A stretch of 64,000 nucleotides of DNA from Betaproteobacteria bacterium. GTDB taxonomy: Bacteria > Pseudomonadota > Gammaproteobacteria > Burkholderiales > Casimicrobiaceae. A program made the translations under genes and the position numbers. The first letter of the stretch is position 1. Each line of letters begins with the position of its first letter. This document shows, one piece after another, positions 34,041 through 43,211 of the stretch. The stretch spans positions 806,001 through 870,000 of the forward strand of contig JAAFIS010000001.1 in NCBI GenBank assembly GCA_013298695.1, written 5' to 3'. A model generated the notes under the pieces. The model was given only the letters and a program-made list of their open reading frames with translations. It was not told the origin of the DNA and did no database searches.

Positions 34041-34369
34041 GCGGCCAGTCGTTTACTCAAGAGTGGTGGTTGCAGCGCATCAGCGCAACCGTTATCGGGC
34101 TTTATGCGCTTCTCGTGATCGCGCTGTTGATAATCAACGGCACTCCGACATTTGCGCAATGGCAAGCGCTGTTCAACAACACTGCATTTAAAGCGTTTAC
34201 GCTGCTGGCGCTAATCGCAACGTTCTATCACGGGCTGATCGGCGTGCTTCACGTCTGGCCCGACTACGTAAAAAATGCATTGGTTCGATCTGCGCTTAAC
34301 GCGTATTCGTGGTTAGCCGCCGCAGCGTATTCGCTGTGGGCGGTCTACATTTTGTTTTTCTTGAAGTAA
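34037..34369 (+). CDS. sdhD: Succinate dehydrogenase membrane anchor SdhD
   Basis: This 110-residue protein has three membrane helices; EWWLQRISATVIGLY and FYHGLIGVLHVWPDYV are typical of SdhD. The His in FYHGLIG is the likely second haem ligand. The start was set at 34037 by the 4 bp overlap with sdhC, because a longer frame from 33842 runs antisense to no purpose inside sdhC. Confidence 0.93.
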   Translation: MSGQSFTQEWWLQRISATVIGLYALLVIALLIINGTPTFAQWQALFNNTAFKAFTLLALIATFYHGLIGVLHVWPDYVKNALVRSALNAYSWLAAAAYSLWAVYILFFLK

Positions 34370-34420
34370 CGCGAGCATTCGAATGACTAGTCGAACGAAC
34401 GATCGCTACCTCACCCCCAA

Positions 34421-34443
34421 CCCCTCTCCGAATGGTAGAGGGG
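34421..34443. repeat. Palindromic repeat between sdhD and sdhA
   Basis: Seven-base arms (34421-34427/34437-34443) follow a CCTCACCCCCAAC stretch. This belongs to the same repeat type as the block inside acnD. It lies in a 120 bp gap within the sdh operon and may form an mRNA stem between the anchor and catalytic subunit genes. Confidence 0.6.
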
Positions 34444-34489
34444 CGTTTCTCGACGCGAACTTGTTCGCATGCAATTTTGGAGTGCAGTA

Positions 34490-36274
34490 ATGGCTCAAAC
34501 GATTCATAAATACGACGCAGTGGTCGTCGGTGCGGGCGGTGCAGGCATGCGCTGTTCGTTGCAACTCGCGAAAGCGGGTTTGCGGGTGGCGGTGCTCTCG
34601 AAAGTGTTCCCGACGCGTTCGCACACGGTTGCGGCGCAAGGCGGCATTGGCGCCTCCCTCGGCAACATGGACGAGGACAATTGGCACTATCACTTTTACG
34701 ATACGGTGAAGGGCTCCGATTGGCTTGGCGATCAAGACGCCATTGAATTTATGTGTCGCGAAGCGCCGAAGGTCGTCTATGAGCTTGAGCACATGGGCAT
34801 GCCGTTTGATCGCAATCCTGACGGAACGATTTACCAGCGCCCGTTCGGCGGGCACTCCGCTAATTACGGAGAGAAACCCGTCCCGCGCGCGTGCGCTGCG
34901 GCCGATCGTACGGGCCATGCAATGCTGCACACGCTGTATCAAAACAACGTGCGCAACAAAACGCAATTCTTTGTGGAATGGATGGCGCTTGACCTGATTC
35001 GCGATAGCGAAGGCGACTGCGTTGGCGTGACTGCGCTCGAGATGGAAACCGGTGAAGTAGCGATTTTCCATGCGAAGTGCGTCTTGCTGGCGACTGGCGG
35101 CGCGGGCCGAATCTTCGCGGCGTCGACCAATGCGTTCATCAATACCGGTGACGGGCTTGGCATGGCCGCTCGCGCAGGTATTCCGCTTGAAGACATGGAA
35201 TTTTGGCAGTTCCACCCGACCGGTGTTCACAACGCAGGTGTGCTCTTAACCGAAGGCTGCCGTGGCGAAGGCGCAATTCTGCGCAACAAAAACGGCGAGC
35301 GTTTCATGGAGCGCTATGCGCCGAAGCTGAAAGATCTCGCACCGCGCGATTTCATCTCGCGCTGCATGGACCAAGAGATTAAAGAAGGTCGCGGCTGCGG
35401 CCCGAATGGCGATTACATTCAGCTTGATCTCACACACCTCGGTGGCGAGACGATCATGAAGCGTTTGCCTTCCGTTCACGAAATTGGAAAAAATTTCGCG
35501 AACGTGGATGTGATCAAAGAGCCTATCCCGGTGGTGCCCACGATTCACTATCAAATGGGCGGCATTCCGACCAATATCCACGGCCAGGTGGTGGTACCGA
35601 AGAACGGCAATCCGAATACGATCGTCAACGGGCTTTACGCCATCGGAGAAGCGTCTTGCGTTTCGGTGCACGGCGCAAATCGCCTCGGCACCAATTCCCT
35701 GCTTGATCTTCTCGTATTCGGTCGTGCGGCGGGCAATCACCTCGTAGAAACCGCGCTTGGAAGCAAAGCGCACAAATCGCTGCCAGCAGATGCAGCTGAT
35801 TATTCGCTGTCACGCGTTGCGGTGCTGGATAACAGCTCTGGCGGCGAATACCCGCAAGACGTGGCCAATGACCTCAGAAAAACGATGCAGTTGCATGCTG
35901 GCGTTTTCAGAACGCAAGCCTCGATGGATGAAGGCGTTGAGAAGGTGATTGCAATTGATGAGCGCGCAAAGCATTTGTCGTTGAAAGACAAATCAAAAGT
36001 GTTCAATACCGCCCGTATCGAAGCGCTTGAAGTGGCCAATCTCATGGAGGCGGCGAAAGCTACGATGGTCTCTGCCGCCGCGCGCAAGGAAAGTCGTGGT
36101 GCGCACACGGTGGACGACTACGGCGACACGCCAGAGCATCCGCTGGGTCGCAATGATCAAGAATGGATGAAGCACTCGCTTTGGTATTCCGAAGGTAATC
36201 GCCTTGACTATAAGCCCGTGAATTTGAAACCGCTCACGGTGGAATCGATTCCTCCAGTTAAGCGGACGTTCTAA
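34490..36274 (+). CDS. sdhA: Succinate dehydrogenase flavoprotein subunit SdhA
   Basis: This 594-residue catalytic subunit oxidises succinate to fumarate. It has VVVGAGGAGMR for FAD, H45 in SHTVAAQGG as the covalent FAD attachment site, FHPTGVHNAG and the RGEGAIL active-site segment. The ATG at 34490 follows GGAG; an upstream ATG at 34469 lacks a ribosome-binding site. FAD attachment needs SdhE, encoded downstream. Confidence 0.97.
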   Translation: MAQTIHKYDAVVVGAGGAGMRCSLQLAKAGLRVAVLSKVFPTRSHTVAAQGGIGASLGNMDEDNWHYHFYDTVKGSDWLGDQDAIEFMCREAPKVVYELEHMGMPFDRNPDGTIYQRPFGGHSANYGEKPVPRACAAADRTGHAMLHTLYQNNVRNKTQFFVEWMALDLIRDSEGDCVGVTALEMETGEVAIFHAKCVLLATGGAGRIFAASTNAFINTGDGLGMAARAGIPLEDMEFWQFHPTGVHNAGVLLTEGCRGEGAILRNKNGERFMERYAPKLKDLAPRDFISRCMDQEIKEGRGCGPNGDYIQLDLTHLGGETIMKRLPSVHEIGKNFANVDVIKEPIPVVPTIHYQMGGIPTNIHGQVVVPKNGNPNTIVNGLYAIGEASCVSVHGANRLGTNSLLDLLVFGRAAGNHLVETALGSKAHKSLPADAADYSLSRVAVLDNSSGGEYPQDVANDLRKTMQLHAGVFRTQASMDEGVEKVIAIDERAKHLSLKDKSKVFNTARIEALEVANLMEAAKATMVSAAARKESRGAHTVDDYGDTPEHPLGRNDQEWMKHSLWYSEGNRLDYKPVNLKPLTVESIPPVKRTF

Positions 36275-36281
36275 TTCGGCT

Positions 36282-36379
36282 CCTCCCCCTTCAAGGGGGA
36301 GGTTGGGACGGGGATGGTTTTCTTTTCTCAGCAAAGCGGAAAACCATGCCCACCCTAGCCCTCCCCTTGAAGGGGAGGG
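36282..36379. repeat. Long inverted repeat between sdhA and sdhB
   Basis: Two palindromes (36282-36302 and 36359-36379, CTCCCCCTTCAAGGGGGAG type) are linked by complementary GATGGTTTTC/GAAAACCAT arms, so the whole ~100 bp can fold as one stem. It splits the sdh operon and could cause differential mRNA stability. Confidence 0.8.
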
Positions 36380-36434
36380 GACAACAGTCCCGTGAGTGCG
36401 GGAACGACACCAGATTAAAGAAGTTGTAAAGATC

Positions 36435-37139
36435 ATGTCAGACAAACGAATTTTTGAAATCTATCGCTACGATCCCGATACCGACGCCAAGCCGCGGATG
36501 GAGAGCTACGAGGTTGAACTCGATGGCTCCGAGCGGATGTTGCTCGATGCGTTGATGAAACTGAAGAAGCAAGATGACTCGATCAGTTTCCGTCGCTCGT
36601 GCCGCGAAGGTGTGTGTGGATCGGATGCGATGAACATCAACGGAAAAAATGGCCTCGCATGTTTGACCAACATGCGCACGCTGCCGCAAAAAGTGACGCT
36701 GCGTCCGCTGCCAGGGTTGCCGGTTGTTCGCGATCTGATCGTGGATATGAGCCAGTTCTTCAAGCAATATCATTCGATCAAACCCTACATCGTGAACGAC
36801 ACGCCACCGCCTGAAAAAGAGCGGCTGCAATCGCAGGAAGATCGCGAAGAGTTGAACGGGTTGTATGAGTGCATTCTGTGCGCCTGTTGTTCGACGAGTT
36901 GCCCGAGCTTCTGGTGGAACCCTGACAAGTTCGTCGGCCCTGCGGGATTGCTCGCGGCATACCGCTTTATCGCGGATTCGCGCGATAAGGTGAAAGAAGA
37001 GCGACTCGAAAATCTTGAGGATCCGTATCGCTTGTTCCGCTGCCATACGATCATGAACTGCGTCGATGTATGCCCGAAGGGATTGAATCCGACCAAAGCG
37101 ATTGGCAAGATCAAGGAAATGCTCGTTAAGCGAGCGTAG
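36435..37139 (+). CDS. sdhB: Succinate dehydrogenase iron-sulfur subunit SdhB
   Basis: This 234-residue subunit passes electrons from FAD to quinone. The [2Fe-2S] ligands are in CREGVCGSDAMNINGKNGLAC-type positions near residues 55-75. The [4Fe-4S]/[3Fe-4S] ligands are in CILCACCSTSCPSF and CHTIMNCVDVCPKGLNP. The ATG at 36435 matches the family start; an upstream extension is repeat-derived. Confidence 0.97.
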   Translation: MSDKRIFEIYRYDPDTDAKPRMESYEVELDGSERMLLDALMKLKKQDDSISFRRSCREGVCGSDAMNINGKNGLACLTNMRTLPQKVTLRPLPGLPVVRDLIVDMSQFFKQYHSIKPYIVNDTPPPEKERLQSQEDREELNGLYECILCACCSTSCPSFWWNPDKFVGPAGLLAAYRFIADSRDKVKEERLENLEDPYRLFRCHTIMNCVDVCPKGLNPTKAIGKIKEMLVKRA

Positions 37140-37148
37140 TTGACCCAA

Positions 37149-37403
37149 ATGTTGACCGATGTGCAGCTCTCGAAACTGCGTTGGCGTTGCCGACGCGGCT
37201 TCCTAGAAAACGACCTCGTATTAGAGCGCCTACTTAAGGCGCGCGGGCACGCGTTTACCGATGTCGAGCACGACCAGCTCTGCTCGCTGCTTGCGCTCGA
37301 TGACAACGACCTTTGGGACATCATCGCTGGGCGCAGCAGCGCATTTCCAGAAGGCACGAGCGACATGGTGCAAACGCTTCGCTCGACCCTCACGACGCAT
37401 TGA
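37149..37403 (+). CDS. sdhE: FAD assembly factor SdhE
   Basis: This 84-residue protein helps attach FAD covalently to SdhA. It carries the family RGxxE motif in RRGFLENDLVL and the WDIIAG segment. The ATG at 37149 begins 9 bases after the sdhB stop; a TTG at 37140 is an alternative. It is in its usual place between sdhB and gltA. Confidence 0.92.
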   Translation: MLTDVQLSKLRWRCRRGFLENDLVLERLLKARGHAFTDVEHDQLCSLLALDDNDLWDIIAGRSSAFPEGTSDMVQTLRSTLTTH

Positions 37404-37459
37404 ACAAGCATTGATTTGACACACCCTTAGTACATAAGCACTTAAGCACTGGAGACCTA

Positions 37460-38761
37460 ATGTCCAACACCGCAACCCTCACATTTAGCGATGGCTCACC
37501 GAGTATCGAGTTTCCAGTGCTCAAAGGCACCGTTGGACCTGACGTCATCGACATCAAAACGCTCTACGGGAAAACCGGAAAGTTCACCTACGACCCTGGA
37601 TTTATGTCAACGGCAGCCTGTCGTTCGCAAATCACGTTTATTGATGGCGACAAAGGTGAACTGCTCTACCGCGGCTACCCGATTGAGCAAATCGCAACCA
37701 ACTGCGACTTTCTGGAAACCTGTTACCTGCTGTTGAATGGCGACCTACCCAACGCAAAGCAGAACGCGGATTTCCAAGACAACGTGACCCATCACACGAT
37801 GGTGCACGAACAGATGCATCAGTTTCTGCGCGGCTTCCGGCGCGACGCGCATCCGATGGCCGTGATGACGGGCATGGTCGGCGCGCTCTCTGCGTTCTAC
37901 CACGACACGCTCGACATCAATAACGCTGAGCATCGCCATATTGCCGCGATTCGCTTGATTGCGAAAATGCCAACGCTGGTTGCAATGGCTTACAAATATT
38001 CGGTCGGTCAACCAATGATCTACCCGAAGAATGATCTGTCCTACACCGCGAATTTCATGCGCATGATGTTCGCGACGCCTTGCGAGGAATACAAAACCAA
38101 CGAAGTGCTCGTTCGCGCGTTGGATCGAATTTTTATCCTGCATGCTGATCACGAGCAAAACGCTTCAACCTCCACGGTGCGCTTGTGTGGCTCATCGGGA
38201 ACCAATCCGTACGCCGCAATTGCTGCGGGCGTTGCGTGTTTGTGGGGGCCTGCGCATGGGGGCGCGAATGAAGCCGCGCTATCGATGCTGCTCGATATTC
38301 AAAAAACCGGCGGCGTCGAAAAAATTGGTGAATTCATTACGCAAGTTAAGGATAAGAATTCGAACGTTCGCTTGATGGGTTTTGGTCATCGCGTCTACAA
38401 GAACTACGATCCGCGCGCGAAGCTGATGCGTGAAACGTGTTACGAAGTTCTGGGCGAACTTGGTTTACAAAACGATCCGCTATTCAAGCTAGCGATGGAG
38501 TTGGAAAAAATTGCGTTGAGTGATGAATACTTCGTTTCTCGCAAGCTCTATCCAAACGTAGATTTTTATTCCGGTATCGTACAGCGCGCGCTGGGCATTC
38601 CAACCTCGCTCTTCACCGCGATCTTCGCGCTCGCACGTACGGTGGGCTGGATCGCTCAGCTCAACGAAATGCTTGCCGATCCCGATCAAAAAATTGGCCG
38701 CCCCCGTCAGTTGTTCATGGGCTCTACAACGCGCGAAGTGTTGCCGCTGCATCAGCGCTGA
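37460..38761 (+). CDS. gltA: Citrate synthase, type II
   Basis: This 433-residue hexameric-type citrate synthase condenses acetyl-CoA and oxaloacetate. It has the N-terminal [19 protein letters not shown] and the active-site histidines in [13 protein letters not shown] and [14 protein letters not shown], with Asp in DFYSGIV. CTGGAGACCTA precedes the ATG. It is in the conserved sdh-gltA-odh order. Confidence 0.97.
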   Translation: MSNTATLTFSDGSPSIEFPVLKGTVGPDVIDIKTLYGKTGKFTYDPGFMSTAACRSQITFIDGDKGELLYRGYPIEQIATNCDFLETCYLLLNGDLPNAKQNADFQDNVTHHTMVHEQMHQFLRGFRRDAHPMAVMTGMVGALSAFYHDTLDINNAEHRHIAAIRLIAKMPTLVAMAYKYSVGQPMIYPKNDLSYTANFMRMMFATPCEEYKTNEVLVRALDRIFILHADHEQNASTSTVRLCGSSGTNPYAAIAAGVACLWGPAHGGANEAALSMLLDIQKTGGVEKIGEFITQVKDKNSNVRLMGFGHRVYKNYDPRAKLMRETCYEVLGELGLQNDPLFKLAMELEKIALSDEYFVSRKLYPNVDFYSGIVQRALGIPTSLFTAIFALARTVGWIAQLNEMLADPDQKIGRPRQLFMGSTTREVLPLHQR

Positions 38762-38795
38762 TGCGCCTCGCTAGGACGAAGGCGCATATGCGCCT
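38761..38795. repeat. Palindromic repeat after gltA
   Basis: ATGCGCCT (38761-38768) pairs with AGGCGCAT (38780-38787), and 38780-38795 is itself a perfect 16 bp palindrome. A related GCGCATATGCGC core occurs after odhA at 41823-41834. The first arm overlaps the gltA stop. The alternative stems lack a T-run. Confidence 0.65.
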
Positions 38796-38957
38796 ACGAC
38801 GCGAAGCAAATTCAAGTTGACACTACTTTTTAAGACCCCCGACATGCAAAACTAGCGAGTGATGGGTGGTTGGGAGCGAGGACAGAGCGTCCTAGGCGCG
38901 CAGCGCCGTCTTCCTCCAGCCTCTTGTCCTCGCGTCTCCAAAGGAGAAGCGCAAGTG

Positions 38958-41792
38958 ATGAATGAACTGCAACAAACCTCTACGATTTTCGGCACCAACA
39001 TGCCGTATATCGAGGAGCAATACGAAAACTATTTAGCCAATCCCGCATCGGTGGATGCTAAGTGGCGTGATTACTTCGACGCCATGCGTGCTGGTAGTGC
39101 CGATGTGGCGCATCAGCCCGTGATCGATCAGTTCGCCGCTATGGCAAAGTCGCGCAAAGCGGCAACCGCAAGCATTGATGCGTCGATGCTTGATAAGCAG
39201 CTGGGTGTCGTCAAACTCATCCACGCGTATCGTTTCGTTGGCGGAAGAATTGCTGACATCGATCCCTTGAAGCGCCAAGAGGTGCCATTTATCAAGGAGC
39301 TTGATCACAAGCATTACGGCCTTACCGACACCGACATGGAGACAGAGTTCTCGACCGGCACATTGCCGGTCAATGGTGGAAGTCGCGCCAAACTTAAAGA
39401 CATTATCGCGACGTTGAAAACCACGTACTGCCGTACCGTAGCGGTTGAATACATGTACATGGCCAATGAGGACGAGCGCGAATGGCTGCGCAATCGTATT
39501 GAATCGACGCAACTTAAGCCAAGCTACAGCCCAGAACAGAAAAAGCACATTCTTGAGCGCTTAACCGCCGCTGAAGGCTTGGAGAAGTATCTCCACACGA
39601 AGTACATGGGGCAAAAGCGCTTCTCTGGCGAAGGCGGCGACACCATGATTCCGATCCTTGATCACATGTTGCAGCGCGCAGGCGCCGCGGGTGTGCAAGA
39701 AACTGTGATCGGCATGGCACATCGCGGACGCCTTGGCGTGTTGGTGAACACGTTTGGAAAACTGCCGGCTGATTTGTTCGCAGAGTTTGAGGGCAAGTAC
39801 GACACGTCACTTTCAGCGGGTGACGTGAAGTATCACAAAGGATTCTCCAGCGACATCACGACGCCGGGCGGCCCGATGCACATCACGCTCGCGTTCAACC
39901 CGTCGCACCTCGAAATCGTTAATCCTGTAGTTACGGGCTCAGTGCGAGCGCGGCAACATCGTCGTGGTGACAAAACGGGAAAGCAAGTGATGGCTGTTTT
40001 GCTGCACGGTGATGCGGCAGTGGCGGGTCAAGGTGTCGTACAGGAAACGCTTGCGCTATCGCAAACTCGGTACTACGGCACGGGTGGCACGATGCATATC
40101 GTGATAAACAATCAAATCGGTTTCACCACCAGCGATCCGCGTGATGTGCGATCGTCGCTCTATTGCACTGACATCGCAAAGATGGCCGAAGTGCCGATCT
40201 TCCACGTAAACGCTGACGATCCTGAAACGTGTTTGTTGGTGACTGAAATCGCGATGGACTATCGCACCATCTTCCATAAAGACGTGTTCATCGATTTGGT
40301 GTGTTTCCGCCGTCTCGGTCACAATGAACAAGACGAGCCAATGGTGACGCAGCCGCTCATGTACAAGCGAATCCATCAACATCCAGGCACTCGCGCCATG
40401 TATGCGAAAGTTCTGGAAGAGCAGGGCGTCATTAAAGCGGGTGAAGCCGATGAGCACGTTGCCATCTATCGCGCGGCGATGGATAAGGGAACGCACACCA
40501 ACAAGACCGTGCTCTCGAACTACGTCGCGCCTTATCAACAAGATTGGGCACAGTTTAAGGATCGCAAATGGGACGAGCCTTGCGACACTACGGTGCCGAT
40601 GGCAACGCTCAAATCGCTTGCGAAAAAGCTAGTCACGCTGCCCGATGGGTTCAAAGTTCACTCGCGGGTAGAAAAAGTGATTACTGATCGCACTGCGATG
40701 GGCGAAGGCAAGCAACCGCTCGACTGGGGCATGGCGGAAAACCTCGCCTATGCAACGCTTATTAACGAAGACGTTGGGATTCGTTTGTCGGGCGAAGACT
40801 GCGGTCGCGGCACTTTTTCGCATCGCCACGCGGTGTATCACGATCAAAATCGTGAGCGCTGGGATAGCGGCAGCTACATCCCGCTGCAACACATCAAGCC
40901 AAATCAAAAAGACTATGTGGTCATCGACTCGTTGTTGTCTGAAGAGGCGGTGATGGGTTTTGAGTACGGTTATTCGACGAGTGAGCCAAATGAACTCGTC
41001 TTATGGGAAGGGCAATTTGGCGATTTCGCTAACGGTGCGCAAGTGGTCATCGATCAGTTCATTAGCTCAGGCGAAGTGAAATGGGGGCGCATTTGCAGCC
41101 TTACTCTGCTCTTGCCGCATGGCTATGAAGGCCAAGGGCCGGAGCACAGTTCCGCTCGCCCAGAACGTTTTTTACAGCTCTGCGCGGAACACAACATGCA
41201 AGTCGTAGTGCCTTCGACGCCTGCGCAGTGTTTCCACATGTTGCGTCGACAGATTCTGCGCAAGTTCAGGAAGCCACTGATTGTGATGACGCCGAAATCG
41301 TTGTTGCGTCACAAAGAGGCTGTGAGTTCTCTCGAAGAGTTAGCCGAAGGCAGTTTCCAAACGGTGATTGGTGAAACCGACAAGATCGTCGCTAAGAACG
41401 TGAAGCGGGTGATCGCATGCTCGGGCAAGGTGTACTACGACTTGCTTGCGTATCGCCGCGAGAAAGACATTAAGGATGTTGCGATTATTCGGCTTGAACA
41501 GCAGTATCCGTTTCCGCATGAAGACTTTAAGGCGCAGTTGAAGAAGTTCCCTGGGGCGCAAGAGGTGGTGTGGTGTCAGGAAGAGCCGCAAAATCAGGGC
41601 GCTTGGTATCGCTTGATGGCGTATTTCCGCGCTGACATTAAGCCTGAGCAAGTGTTGCTTTACGCCGGACGCCAAGTGAGCGCGTCGCCTGCGGTCGGCT
41701 ACATGAGCTGGCACACCAAGCAGCAGAACGAGCTGGTGGAGAGCGCGTTTAGCTCGAAGCTCGGCACGGGGCAAATGTTGACGAATCTCTGA
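38958..41792 (+). CDS. odhA: 2-oxoglutarate dehydrogenase E1 component
   Basis: This 944-residue thiamine-diphosphate enzyme decarboxylates 2-oxoglutarate in the OGDH complex. Visible features are the N-terminal YIEEQYENYLANPASVDAKWRDYF segment (split over residues ~14-40), MAHRGRLGVL, the ThDP-region GDAAVAGQG and the pyrimidine-domain LLPHGYEGQGPEHSSARPER stretch. AAGGAG (38941-38946) precedes both GTG 38955 and ATG 38958. The longer frame from 38859 is repeat-derived leader. Confidence 0.96.
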   Translation: MNELQQTSTIFGTNMPYIEEQYENYLANPASVDAKWRDYFDAMRAGSADVAHQPVIDQFAAMAKSRKAATASIDASMLDKQLGVVKLIHAYRFVGGRIADIDPLKRQEVPFIKELDHKHYGLTDTDMETEFSTGTLPVNGGSRAKLKDIIATLKTTYCRTVAVEYMYMANEDEREWLRNRIESTQLKPSYSPEQKKHILERLTAAEGLEKYLHTKYMGQKRFSGEGGDTMIPILDHMLQRAGAAGVQETVIGMAHRGRLGVLVNTFGKLPADLFAEFEGKYDTSLSAGDVKYHKGFSSDITTPGGPMHITLAFNPSHLEIVNPVVTGSVRARQHRRGDKTGKQVMAVLLHGDAAVAGQGVVQETLALSQTRYYGTGGTMHIVINNQIGFTTSDPRDVRSSLYCTDIAKMAEVPIFHVNADDPETCLLVTEIAMDYRTIFHKDVFIDLVCFRRLGHNEQDEPMVTQPLMYKRIHQHPGTRAMYAKVLEEQGVIKAGEADEHVAIYRAAMDKGTHTNKTVLSNYVAPYQQDWAQFKDRKWDEPCDTTVPMATLKSLAKKLVTLPDGFKVHSRVEKVITDRTAMGEGKQPLDWGMAENLAYATLINEDVGIRLSGEDCGRGTFSHRHAVYHDQNRERWDSGSYIPLQHIKPNQKDYVVIDSLLSEEAVMGFEYGYSTSEPNELVLWEGQFGDFANGAQVVIDQFISSGEVKWGRICSLTLLLPHGYEGQGPEHSSARPERFLQLCAEHNMQVVVPSTPAQCFHMLRRQILRKFRKPLIVMTPKSLLRHKEAVSSLEELAEGSFQTVIGETDKIVAKNVKRVIACSGKVYYDLLAYRREKDIKDVAIIRLEQQYPFPHEDFKAQLKKFPGAQEVVWCQEEPQNQGAWYRLMAYFRADIKPEQVLLYAGRQVSASPAVGYMSWHTKQQNELVESAFSSKLGTGQMLTNL

Positions 41793-41820
41793 TCCGTTAC
41801 GACGTACAGACGAATGACGA

Positions 41821-41920
41821 ACGCGCATATGCGCTAGACCCGACCTCTAGGGTGCAATCTAATTGCACCAAATTGCATAGCGACAAAATCAAATTGAACC
41901 AGGCGCAATGAGATTGCGCC
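41821..41920. repeat. Three palindromes between odhA and odhB
   Basis: The gap holds GCGCATATGCGC (41823-41834), a GGTGCAAT/ATTGCACC hairpin (41851-41858/41862-41869) and a GGCGCAAT/ATTGCGCC hairpin (41902-41909/41913-41920). The last two are variants of one another. They may be repeat units; no terminator T-run follows. Confidence 0.65.
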
Positions 41921-41938
41921 CTACGTGAGAAGACAAAT

Positions 41939-43207
41939 ATGTTGATCGAAGTAAAAGTTCCCCAACTCGCCGAAGGCACCCCGGAAGGCACGCTCGCTGC
42001 GTGGCATGTTAAGCCGGGCCAAGCTGTGAAGCGCGACCAAAATTTGTGCGACATCGAAACCGATAAAGTCGTACTCGAGACGCCCGCGCAGGCCGACGGC
42101 GTGTTGGTCGAAATCAAAGTTCAATCGGGTGCGACGGTGACATCCGGCGTGGTGCTTGGCGTGATTGATACGGAAGCAAAGGCGGGCGCTGCTCCTGTAG
42201 GCGCGGGCGTGACGCCGCAAGCTCCTGCAGCCGCACCAATTTCGGCGAGCGCGGTCAAGCCCGCGCCTACAGAATCCGTCGCGCTGCCCGCAGCGAAAAA
42301 GATGATGGCAGAAGCTGGACTCGACGCAGCGAATGTGCAGGGAACAGGTCGCGGTGATCGCATCACCAAAGGCGACGTGATCGCCGCAGTAGAGGGTAAG
42401 TCTGTAGGCGCGGGCTCGACCGCGCTCGCACCTGCACCGGCCGTCGCATTGAGCGCGGTCAAACCCGCGCCTATCAGCGCGCCGCTCGTGAACGTACCGC
42501 TCGGCAATCGCCCTGAGCAACGTGTGCCGATGACGCGCCTTCGCATGCGTGTGGCTGAGCGTCTTGTGCAAAGCCAATCGACGGCTGCAATCTTGACGAC
42601 GTTTAACGAAGTCAACATGAAGCCGATTATCGACATGCGCACGCTCTACAAAGATAAGTTTGAGAAAGCGCACGGTGTGAAACTTGGCTTTATGAGCTTC
42701 TTCGTAAAAGCCGCAGTGCATGCACTCAAAATGTATCCGGTGGTCAATGCGTCAGTGGACGGCAATGACATCGTCTATCACGGCTACTACGACATCGGTA
42801 TCGCTGTCGGCTCACCGCGCGGCCTGGTCGTACCGATCCTGCGCGACTGCGATCAAATGAGCATCGCTGATATCGAAAAACAAATCGCTGATTACGGCAA
42901 ACGTGCAGGCGAAGGCAAGCTCGGCATCGAAGAGCTGACTGGTGGCACGTTTACGATTTCTAATGGCGGAACGTTCGGTTCCATGCTCTCCACGCCAATC
43001 ATCAATCCACCGCAAAGCGCGATCCTTGGTGTTCACGCCACAAAAGATCGTGCCGTAGTCGTTGATGGCCAAATCGTAGTGCGTCCTATGAATTACCTCG
43101 CGATGAGCTACGACCATCGCATTATTGATGGACGGGAAGCGGTGTTGGCGTTGGTTGCGATGAAGGATGCGTTGGAGGATCCGGCGCGGTTGTTGTTGGA
43201 TTTGTGA
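41939..43207 (+). CDS. odhB: Dihydrolipoyl succinyltransferase (OGDH E2)
   Basis: This 422-residue E2 core enzyme has a lipoyl domain (1-75, lipoyl-lysine K43 in IETDKVVLE) and a peripheral subunit-binding domain (about 117-155, AAKKMMAEAGLD...GRGDRITKGDV). A Pro/Ala linker precedes each of the last two domains, and the catalytic domain from about 195 has the active-site motif SYDHRIIDG. Both linkers consist largely of a dispersed DNA repeat read in frame (SAVKPAP and VGAGSTAL units). Confidence 0.97.
   Translation: MLIEVKVPQLAEGTPEGTLAAWHVKPGQAVKRDQNLCDIETDKVVLETPAQADGVLVEIKVQSGATVTSGVVLGVIDTEAKAGAAPVGAGVTPQAPAAAPISASAVKPAPTESVALPAAKKMMAEAGLDAANVQGTGRGDRITKGDVIAAVEGKSVGAGSTALAPAPAVALSAVKPAPISAPLVNVPLGNRPEQRVPMTRLRMRVAERLVQSQSTAAILTTFNEVNMKPIIDMRTLYKDKFEKAHGVKLGFMSFFVKAAVHALKMYPVVNASVDGNDIVYHGYYDIGIAVGSPRGLVVPILRDCDQMSIADIEKQIADYGKRAGEGKLGIEELTGGTFTISNGGTFGSMLSTPIINPPQSAILGVHATKDRAVVVDGQIVVRPMNYLAMSYDHRIIDGREAVLALVAMKDALEDPARLLLDL
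42196..42475. repeat. Four dispersed-repeat copies inside the odhB linker
   Basis: Copies at 42248-42271 (plus orientation), 42403-42426 (minus), 42452-42475 (plus) and a partial copy at 42196-42218 (minus) match the 24 bp AGCGCGGTCAAGCCCGCGCC family found intergenically at 18653, 24358 and 31275. They differ from each other by 0-2 bases over most of their length. All are in frame and encode linker residues only. Confidence 0.8.
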
Positions 43208-43211
43208 AGTG

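Noticed and set aside
34406-35230. 274-codon minus-strand frame opposite sdhA
   Set aside because: It is a shadow of sdhA, which is unmistakable on the plus strand.
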